Shown one piece after another: positions 27,422 to 32,897 of a DNA stretch of 32,897 nt. How positions within the stretch are numbered: position 1 is the stretch's first letter; each line of letters opens with the position of its first letter. A model generated the notes under the pieces. That model saw nothing but the letters and a program-made list of their open reading frames with translations, was not told the DNA's origin and did not search any database. A program made the position numbers and the translations under genes. This stretch comes from Actinomycetota bacterium (GTDB lineage Bacteria; Actinomycetota; Actinomycetes; Streptosporangiales; Streptosporangiaceae): assembly GCA_027314515.1 (NCBI GenBank), contig DAHVAR010000238.1, positions 70,882 through 103,778 on the forward strand, given 5' to 3'.

Positions 27422-28128
27422 TGGCCCGGCACGCACCGATTGCAGTCGCCCTTGACGCGCCCGACCTGGAAACGGCAGCCCGCTGGGCCGCGCTGGTCGG
27501 CCCGCACGTGAGCACCCTGAAGATCGGCCTGGAACTGTACCTGCGGTACGGCCCGGACGCGGTGGCCTCCGTGCGCGGCGCGAGCGGCGTGGAGATCTTC
27601 CTTGACCTGAAGCTGCACGACATCCCGGCGACAGTGGCGGGCGCCGCGCGCGCCGTGGCCCGGCTGCGCCCGTCGATGCTGACCGTGCATGCGGCAGCGG
27701 GGCCGGCGGCGATCAGGGCGGCCGCTGACGCGATTCCGGACGCCAGGATAGTCGCGGTGACTGTGCTGACCTCGCTCGGCGAAGCCGACCTCGGCCAGGT
27801 CGGGCTGGCAGGCCCGGTCAGCTCCGCCGTCCGGCGGCTGGCGGCGCTCGCGGTGGGAGCCGGCGCACGGGGCCTGGTCTGCTCGCCTCAGGAGGTCGCA
27901 GCGGTCCGGGCAGAGGTGGGTGACGACGTCTTGCTGATCACGCCCGGAGTCCGCCCGGCTGGTGCCGCGGCGAACGACCAGGCCCGGGTGGCCACTCCCG
28001 AGGAGGCACTGCGCTCTGGCGCGGATCTCCTGGTGATCGGCCGCCCGATTACCGGAGCGGCCGACCCCGGTGCTGCGGCAGCCGCGATCGCGGGCTCGCT
28101 CCGGCGCGCCGAGGTGGTCCAGCGGTAG
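27421..28128 (+). CDS. pyrF: Orotidine 5'-phosphate decarboxylase
   Basis: A TIM-barrel protein of 235 aa that completes UMP synthesis. It shows [13 protein letters not shown], the Lys-bearing LKIGLELYL, the catalytic DxKxxD in [34 protein letters not shown] and [13 protein letters not shown]. These are motifs of the E. coli/B. subtilis-type (subfamily 1) enzyme. Streptomyces and Mycobacterium usually have a longer, about 270-280 aa, subfamily 2 protein. It is the last gene of the pyr operon, followed by a promoter-bearing gap before mihF. No strong terminator hairpin was found after it. Confidence 0.95.
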   Translation: MARHAPIAVALDAPDLETAARWAALVGPHVSTLKIGLELYLRYGPDAVASVRGASGVEIFLDLKLHDIPATVAGAARAVARLRPSMLTVHAAAGPAAIRAAADAIPDARIVAVTVLTSLGEADLGQVGLAGPVSSAVRRLAALAVGAGARGLVCSPQEVAAVRAEVGDDVLLITPGVRPAGAAANDQARVATPEEALRSGADLLVIGRPITGAADPGAAAAAIAGSLRRAEVVQR

Positions 28129-28244
28129 CGCACCGCTCTCGGGTCATGCCGCGTGGCCAGAGGTGGGGACCAGAGACTGGCCGCCGGGCGGGCGCCAAGC
28201 GCGCTGGTCAGCGGGTTGCGATGGGTCGCAGGAAGGGCCAGTTA

Positions 28245-28274
28245 TTGCGCTCACAGCGAAAAAACAACTACGCT
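28245..28274 (+). promoter_or_regulatory. Distal mihF promoter
   Basis: TTGCGC, an 18-nt spacer and TACGCT form a good sigma-HrdB/SigA-type promoter in a locally AT-rich stretch. Transcription would start near 28281, leaving a leader of about 135 nt before mihF. Confidence 0.5.
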
Positions 28275-28339
28275 GTGTGCGCGGAGTTCTACTACGTGTC
28301 ATATTGGCTAATTTGTGCCAGTGCAAACGGGAGTTCACG

Positions 28340-28368
28340 TTGCCGAGCCGGGCGTAACTCGCTAGTTT
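28340..28368 (+). promoter_or_regulatory. Proximal mihF promoter
   Basis: TTGCCG (28340-28345), a 17-nt spacer and TAGTTT (28363-28368) make a second well-spaced promoter. A start near 28375 would give a leader of about 40 nt. A weak hairpin followed by CTTTTT at about 28372-28388 lies just downstream. Confidence 0.45.
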
Positions 28369-28415
28369 CCCCTCGCGGAGCGACTTTTTCGATACGAAAC
28401 CCGAGGTGACCTCGC

Positions 28416-28736
28416 GTGGCTCTTCCTCCCCTTACTCCCGAGCAGCGGGCGGCCGCACTTGAGAAGGCAGCCCAGGCCCGTAAGGACCGTGCGGAAGTGA
28501 AGAACAGGCTCAAGCACGGCGCGACATCCCTTCCTGATGTACTCAAGGAGGGGCAGAGCGACGATGTCGTGGGCAAGATGAAGGTGTCGGCACTGCTGGA
28601 GTCCATGCCGGGCGTCGGCAAGGTGCGGGCCAAGCAGATAATGGAACGGCTGGGCATCGCGGAGTCGCGGCGCGTCCGTGGCTTGGGTGCCAACCAGCGC
28701 AGCGCGCTGGAGAGCGAATTCGGCGGAGACATCTGA
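28416..28736 (+). CDS. mihF: Actinobacterial integration host factor MihF
   Basis: A nucleoid-associated protein of 106 aa. An N-terminal helix ([28 protein letters not shown]) is followed by the H2TH-like core [45 protein letters not shown], nearly invariant in actinobacteria. mIHF/sIHF binds DNA without strong sequence preference and affects supercoiling and, in Streptomyces, development. GTG 28416 has GAGGTGA upstream at 7-nt spacing. It lies between pyrF and gmk, the same order as in Mycobacterium and Streptomyces. Two promoters upstream suit a highly expressed protein. Confidence 0.97.
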   Translation: MALPPLTPEQRAAALEKAAQARKDRAEVKNRLKHGATSLPDVLKEGQSDDVVGKMKVSALLESMPGVGKVRAKQIMERLGIAESRRVRGLGANQRSALESEFGGDI

Positions 28737-28774
28737 CGAAACCAGCACGAGCGAGGGAGGGGACCGCGGGAAGC

Positions 28775-29425
28775 ATGCTCGCAGCCGAGTCGCGCGGGCT
28801 GTGCCGCGGTGCCCCTGCCCCTGCCCGCCTGACGGTCCTATCCGGCCCGTCAGCGGTTGGCAAGAGCACTGTGGCAGCGCGCTTGCGCCGAGAATGCCCG
28901 TGGATCTGGCAGTCGGTCTCAGTAACGACGCGGTCGCCGCGGCCCGGAGAAATGGATGGCCGCGAATACATCTTCCTCACCGAGGCTGAGTTCGAGAGAA
29001 TGGCGGCGGCCGGGGAACTGCTGGAATCGGCGCAGTTTGCCGGCAACCGGTACGGCACGCCGCGCGCGCCGGTTCAGCAACGGATCGACCAGCAGGCGCC
29101 GGCCCTGCTCGAGATCGATGTGGCGGGCGCCCGCCAGGTGCGCGCCGCCGTCCCGGACTCGCTGCTGATCTTCCTGGCCCCGCCATCGTGGGCGGAGCTG
29201 GAACGCCGGCTGCTCGGCCGCAACACCGAGTCTCCGGAGGCGGTCAGCCGGCGCCTGGAGGCGGCCCGCCGTGAGCTGGCAGCCAGCGATGAGTTCGACA
29301 TCACGCTCGTGAACACATCTGTCGAAGACGTTTGCGATCAGCTGATAGGCTTGATGTTGGCCCAATATGGCAATGCGGGCCACGGCAACGCCGGGCGAGA
29401 CCTTGCGGGGCAAGGATCTCGCTAA
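28775..29425 (+). CDS. gmk: Guanylate kinase
   Basis: A protein of 216 aa that phosphorylates GMP to GDP. The P-loop is [16 protein letters not shown]. The GMP-binding part has [29 protein letters not shown] and [13 protein letters not shown], followed by [37 protein letters not shown] and the lid [10 protein letters not shown]. The first 18 residues are extra and variable. The C-terminal tail ([18 protein letters not shown]) is beyond the fold. ATG 28775 has a GGGAGGGG about 12 nt upstream and GGGAAG close by. It lies 38 bp after mihF and 22 bp before rpoZ, so co-transcription is likely. Confidence 0.96.
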   Translation: MLAAESRGLCRGAPAPARLTVLSGPSAVGKSTVAARLRRECPWIWQSVSVTTRSPRPGEMDGREYIFLTEAEFERMAAAGELLESAQFAGNRYGTPRAPVQQRIDQQAPALLEIDVAGARQVRAAVPDSLLIFLAPPSWAELERRLLGRNTESPEAVSRRLEAARRELAASDEFDITLVNTSVEDVCDQLIGLMLAQYGNAGHGNAGRDLAGQGSR

Positions 29426-29447
29426 ACCCAGATCTGGAAGGCACACC

Positions 29448-29711
29448 TTGGCAGCGACTCCGCCCGCGGAAGGCATCATTAACCCGCCCATCGACGACCT
29501 GCTCGAGGTCGTCGACAGCAAGTACGGCCTGGTGATCATGGCGTCGAAGCGGGCTCGGCAGATCAACGCCTATTACGCCCAGCTCGGCGAGGGCCTGCTG
29601 GAGTATGTCGGCCCGCTCGTCGAGACCAGGGTCCAGGAGAAGCCGCTGTCGATCGCGCTGCGCGAGATTAGCGAACGGCTGCTCAACGCCGAGGCGCCCG
29701 AGCAGGCCTGA
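29448..29711 (+). CDS. rpoZ: RNA polymerase omega subunit
   Basis: A protein of 87 aa with the actinobacterial omega motifs [48 protein letters not shown] and [11 protein letters not shown]. Omega helps assemble the beta' subunit. TTG 29448 is chosen because GGAAGG lies 6 nt upstream and the length matches the family (about 90 aa). An upstream in-frame ATG (29367) would overlap the end of gmk and add 27 non-conserved residues. Confidence 0.95.
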   Translation: MAATPPAEGIINPPIDDLLEVVDSKYGLVIMASKRARQINAYYAQLGEGLLEYVGPLVETRVQEKPLSIALREISERLLNAEAPEQA

Positions 29712-29731
29712 CCGGCGCACCGGCCCGCGCG

Positions 29732-30940
29732 GTGCGGATCATCCTCGGCGTCAGCGCCGGAATCGCCGCATATAAAGCGTGTGAGCTGCTGCGCTTGCTC
29801 ACCGAGTCCGGGCACCAGGTCAGGGTGGTGCCGACGCCCGACGCGCTGAGGTTTGTCGGCGCCGCGACGTGGGCCGCGCTGTCCGGCCAGCCGGTCGAGG
29901 TCACCCCCTGGGAGTCTGTGCACCAGGTGCCGCATGTCCGGCTGGGCCAGGAAGCAGACCTGGTCATCGTCGCCCCCGCCACCGCGGACCTGCTGGCCAG
30001 AGCCGCGGCCGGCCGGTCGGACGACCTGCTCACCGCCGTGCTGCTGACCGCGCGCTGCCCGGTGGTCTACGCGCCGGCAATGCACACGGAGATGTGGGAA
30101 CACCCGGCGACCCGGGCCAGCGTGGCCACCCTGCGCGTCCGCGGCTGCCTCGTACTTGACCCGGCTTCGGGCCGGCTCACCGGCCCTGACACCGGACCGG
30201 GCCGTCTGCCGGAGCCAGCGCAGTTGTTCGCTGTCGCGCAGCGGGTGCTGGCCCGCGGCGCGCGTGCGCTGACGCCCGACCTGGCGGGTCGGACCTTCGT
30301 GGTGTCCGCCGGCGGCACCAGGGAGGAGCTCGACCCGGTTCGCTACCTGGGCAACTGGTCCTCAGGGAAGCAGGGCTACGCGCTGGCCAGCACCGCGGCC
30401 AGCCGGGGCGCCGCGGTCACGCTGGTGGCGGCCAACACCGCGCTCCCGGACCCGGCGGGCGTCCAGATGATCAGGGTTACCTCGGCGGCCCAGCTGCGCG
30501 AGGCGGTGCTGGCGTCGGCTCCCGCCGCAGACGCGATCGTGATGGCGGCGGCGGTCGCCGACTTCCGGCCCGCCGAGCGCAGCGTCGCCAAGATCAAGAA
30601 GACCGGAGCCCGGCCGGATCCCATTGTGCTCGCGGAGAACCCGGACATCGTTCGTGACCTGGTTGCCGCCCGCCGACGCCCTGGTCAGCTGATCGTCGCG
30701 TTCGGTGCCGAGACCGGCGACGTGCTGGCGAACGGGCGCCAGAAGCTGGCGCGGAAGGGTTGTGACCTGCTCGTCGTGAATCAGGTGGGGAACGGGCTCG
30801 CTTTCGGAACTGCCGATAATGAGGTCGCGGTGCTCAGTGCCGACGGCACCGAGGTCAAGCTGGCCCGTGCGCCGAAGGACGAGATCGCCGACGAGGTGTG
30901 GGATCTCATCGCCGCCAGGTTGCCTGCGGTGGGCCAATAG
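29732..30940 (+). CDS. coaBC: Bifunctional phosphopantothenoylcysteine decarboxylase / synthase
   Basis: A protein of 402 aa for coenzyme A synthesis. The N-terminal FMN-dependent CoaC part has [48 protein letters not shown] (with the catalytic His) and the substrate loop [12 protein letters not shown], where E. coli has PAMN. The C-terminal CoaB part has [58 protein letters not shown] and the nucleotide-binding FGAETGD. GTG 29732 lies 20 bp after rpoZ without a strong ribosome binding site. It belongs to the conserved gmk-rpoZ-coaBC-metK order. Confidence 0.96.
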   Translation: MRIILGVSAGIAAYKACELLRLLTESGHQVRVVPTPDALRFVGAATWAALSGQPVEVTPWESVHQVPHVRLGQEADLVIVAPATADLLARAAAGRSDDLLTAVLLTARCPVVYAPAMHTEMWEHPATRASVATLRVRGCLVLDPASGRLTGPDTGPGRLPEPAQLFAVAQRVLARGARALTPDLAGRTFVVSAGGTREELDPVRYLGNWSSGKQGYALASTAASRGAAVTLVAANTALPDPAGVQMIRVTSAAQLREAVLASAPAADAIVMAAAVADFRPAERSVAKIKKTGARPDPIVLAENPDIVRDLVAARRRPGQLIVAFGAETGDVLANGRQKLARKGCDLLVVNQVGNGLAFGTADNEVAVLSADGTEVKLARAPKDEIADEVWDLIAARLPAVGQ

Positions 30941-30973
30941 CCAGGCCACGCCGCGCGCGCTGGCGTGCGCCAG

Positions 30974-30979
30974 TAAAAT
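30974..30979 (+). promoter_or_regulatory. Candidate metK -10 box (TAAAAT)
   Basis: TAAAAT is a strong AT-rich hexamer in the 103-bp coaBC-metK gap, 64 nt before metK. A small hairpin, CTGGC-GTGC-GCCAG, lies immediately upstream and may be a weak coaBC terminator. No good -35 is visible. Confidence 0.4.
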
Positions 30980-31043
30980 TCGGCAGGGCCGCGCTGAGCA
31001 CCGGCACCGGTCACCGAGCATTCACTCGAAAGAAAGGCGTCTA

Positions 31044-32237
31044 GTGGCACGTCGTCTCTTTACCTCCGAGTCCGTCACTGAGGGCCATCCCGACAAGATG
31101 GCAGATCAGATCAGCGACGCCATCCTGGACGCCATGCTCAAGGACGACCAGAACAGCCGCGTTGCCGTCGAGACGCTCATCACGACTGGTCAGGTGCACG
31201 TTGCCGGCGAGGTGACCACCGACACCTACGTGGACATCCCCGGCATCATCCGGGAGAAGATCCTCGAGATCGGCTACGACTCCTCGGCGAAGGGCTTCGA
31301 CGGCGCCACCTGCGGCGTGCAGGTTTCCATCGGGTCGCAGTCGCCGGACATCGCCCAGGGCGTCGGCGATGCCGTCGAGCACCGGGAAGGCGAGGGAGCT
31401 GACGAGCTCGACCGGCAGGGCGCCGGTGACCAGGGTCTGATGTTCGGCTACGCGTGCCGCGACACGCCGGAACTGATGCCGCTGCCGATCACGCTCGCGC
31501 ACCGGCTGGCCCGGCGGCTGGCCGAAGTACGGCGCAACGGCGACGTGCCGTACATCCGCCCGGACGGCAAGACGCAGGTCACCATCGAGTACGCGGGCGA
31601 CCAGGCGGTGCGCCTCGACACGGTGGTGGTGTCTACCCAGCACGCTCCGGCCATCGACCTGGCGGGCCTGCTGACCCCGGACATCCGCGAGCACGTCGTG
31701 GAGCCGGTGCTGGCCGGGCTGGGCATCGAGACCGCCGGCTACCGGCTGCTGGTCAATCCCACCGGCCGGTTCGAGATCGGCGGACCGATGGGCGACGCCG
31801 GCCTGACCGGCCGAAAGATCATCATCGATACCTATGGCGGTATGGCCAGGCACGGCGGCGGCGCCTTCTCCGGCAAGGACCCGTCCAAAGTCGACCGCAG
31901 CGCCTCCTACGCGATGCGCTGGGTTGCCAAGAACGTCGTTGCGTCGGGACTGGCAGACCGGTGCGAGGCCCAGGTCGCGTACGCCATCGGCAAGGCGAAG
32001 CCCGTCGGCCTGTTCATCGAGTGCTTCGGCACCGAGCACGCCCCGGTCGAGCAGGTCCAGGACGCGGTGCTCGCGGTGTTCGATTTGCGCCCGGCCGCCA
32101 TTATCAGGGACCTGGACCTGCTGCGACCGATCTACGCGCAGACGGCAGCATACGGTCACTTCGGACGCGAGGAGCCAGACTTCGCCTGGGAGCGGACCGA
32201 CCGCGCCGAGGCCCTTCGGTCGGCCGCGGGGCTCTAG
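31044..32237 (+). CDS. metK: S-adenosylmethionine synthetase
   Basis: A protein of 397 aa that makes AdoMet from methionine and ATP. Diagnostic motifs are [38 protein letters not shown], the active-site signature [33 protein letters not shown] and [17 protein letters not shown]. Full length for the family. GTG 31044 follows AGAAAGG with 6-nt spacing; the upstream open frame overlaps the coaBC end and is not MetK-like. A candidate promoter lies in the gap before it. No SAM riboswitch was recognised. Confidence 0.97.
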   Translation: MARRLFTSESVTEGHPDKMADQISDAILDAMLKDDQNSRVAVETLITTGQVHVAGEVTTDTYVDIPGIIREKILEIGYDSSAKGFDGATCGVQVSIGSQSPDIAQGVGDAVEHREGEGADELDRQGAGDQGLMFGYACRDTPELMPLPITLAHRLARRLAEVRRNGDVPYIRPDGKTQVTIEYAGDQAVRLDTVVVSTQHAPAIDLAGLLTPDIREHVVEPVLAGLGIETAGYRLLVNPTGRFEIGGPMGDAGLTGRKIIIDTYGGMARHGGGAFSGKDPSKVDRSASYAMRWVAKNVVASGLADRCEAQVAYAIGKAKPVGLFIECFGTEHAPVEQVQDAVLAVFDLRPAAIIRDLDLLRPIYAQTAAYGHFGREEPDFAWERTDRAEALRSAAGL

Positions 32238-32249
32238 CCATTCCGCCGC

Positions 32250-32280
32250 TGGACCGCCGCCGTGCCAGCGGCGGTCCAGG
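32250..32280 (+). terminator. Strong hairpin after metK
   Basis: A perfect 12-bp stem (32250-32261 with 32269-32280) around a 7-nt loop lies 13 nt after the metK stop. There is no T-run, as is common for actinobacterial terminators. It marks the end of the mihF-to-metK block. Confidence 0.75.
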
Positions 32281-32407
32281 CCACTCGGCCGGGCGTCAGC
32301 ACCGGACCGCGCACTCTGGGCCAGTCTGGTGTTATCCAGACATTCTTCAGCCGTTGCCTTAGCATCATGACGGAATCGATGCCGATCTGATTCTGGCCGG
32401 GTGATGG

Positions 32408-32897
32408 ATGTCGTCCTCTGAAGGGACCGGCGCGGCAGGAAAGAAGGCGGTCGCTGCCGAGCCTCAGATCGCTCAGGCCCCGGCTGCTGCTGGCCATGAC
32501 CGGGACGGCGCGGCGGCCGATCCGTGGTTCACACCCGAACCGAAGCCAGCCGGCCTGGGCTCGCCTTATCCGGATGACACCGCGGCCCGGCTGCTCGCCG
32601 GTGACGGTGCCGCCACCGGCTGGTTCCTGCCGGCCGGCCGGGCCGGGCTGCTGCCGGAGTCGATGACGGTCGACGGGGAGGACGGCGCGGAGTCGCGCTC
32701 GGATCGGGCCGTCGAGTCCGACGCCGGCAGCGCGCCGCCATGGGAGGCGGAACCGGCCGACTCGTTGGCCGGCGTACCGCCGCCTTGGGAGAACGGCCCG
32801 TGGCCCGGCCCAGGCGAGGCCGAGCCGGCTGCCGAGTCGGCCGGGACGGCCGCCAGGTGGGAGCCGGCCGGGTCAGCCGGCAGGGCGCCGGCCGGGT
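32408..32897 (+). CDS. Unrecognised Pro/Ala/Glu-rich protein with PPWE motifs (N-terminal part)
   Basis: An open frame starts at ATG 32408 (GGGTGA just upstream) and runs off the window after about 163 codons with no stop. High third-position GC supports coding. The visible part is acidic and low in complexity, with repeated Trp motifs: APPWEAEPA, VPPPWENGPW and AARWEPAG. No signal peptide or membrane span is visible yet. Such disordered N-termini occur on actinomycete membrane and regulatory proteins, so the functional domain is probably beyond the edge. In many actinobacteria priA follows metK, but this does not look like PriA. Confidence 0.6.
   Translation, partial: MSSSEGTGAAGKKAVAAEPQIAQAPAAAGHDRDGAAADPWFTPEPKPAGLGSPYPDDTAARLLAGDGAATGWFLPAGRAGLLPESMTVDGEDGAESRSDRAVESDAGSAPPWEAEPADSLAGVPPPWENGPWPGPGEAEPAAESAGTAARWEPAGSAGRAPAG

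Noticed and set aside
28372-28388. Hairpin with T5 before mihF as an attenuator
   Set aside because: The stem is only about 4 bp and no leader peptide precedes it.
28146-28409. Plus-strand frame of 87 aa before mihF
   Set aside because: It runs through two promoters and an AT-rich leader and has no ribosome binding site or recognisable domain.
30941-31043. Possible SAM riboswitch upstream of metK
   Set aside because: The gap is about 100 nt and shows no SAM-I/IV core motifs, only a small hairpin and a TAAAAT box.

Overview
The window is GC-rich chromosomal DNA from a complex, probably sporulating actinomycete. It encodes BldD with an intact c-di-GMP signature, actinobacterial integration host factor (MihF), a four-PASTA Ser/Thr kinase, an Rv2175c-type DNA-binding protein and an SAV_6107-type HEPN protein. 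TANNNT -10 boxes sit 6-8 nt before several start codons, as expected for leaderless mRNAs. PyrK/PyrD (class 1B) and a short PyrF point away from Mycobacterium and Streptomyces and perhaps towards Streptosporangiales-like lineages; this placement is an inference. No tRNA, rRNA, insertion sequence, prophage or CRISPR array was seen.

Region 1 (1-7232) holds the 3' end of a probable methyltransferase, thiI, a secreted WNG-repeat protein on the minus strand, a type I-beta DAHP synthase (minus), a divergent molybdopterin oxidoreductase and a PASTA-domain kinase (minus). The DAHP synthase is preceded by a short leader ORF with the aromatic run YWFGFGY, a perfect 12-bp terminator hairpin and an exact 8-nt alternative pairing. 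This looks like an attenuator sensing Tyr, Trp and Phe.

Region 2 (7348-15375) is a thiamine and one-carbon neighbourhood. A TPP riboswitch heads thiO-thiS-thiG (minus). Then come a poorly coding stretch of about 600 bp, a ferredoxin-reductase-like flavoprotein, an Rv2175c homologue, thiE, a polyprenyl diphosphate synthase (minus), metF and a GNAT acetyltransferase (minus). The set kinase / Rv2175c-like / idsA-like / metF-like / DAHP synthase parallels the M. tuberculosis Rv2172c-Rv2178c area, with thiamine genes interleaved.

Region 3 (15376-17455) holds a HEPN-protein gene behind a PafBC-type (RecA-NDp) promoter motif and a LexA-like box, then bldD (minus) and a 630-bp divergent regulatory region.

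Region 4 (17413-28128) is a compact pyrimidine operon: pyrR-pyrB-pyrC-carA-(40-aa ORF)-carB-pyrK-pyrD-pyrF. Every junction overlaps. A PyrR-binding hairpin sequesters the first ribosome binding site, so one RNA element could control the whole chain through translational coupling. Several of the proteins carry low-complexity C-terminal tails.

Region 5 (28129-32897) is the conserved mihF-gmk-rpoZ-coaBC-metK block, followed by a strong hairpin and the start of an unrecognised Pro/Trp/Glu-rich protein that runs off the window.
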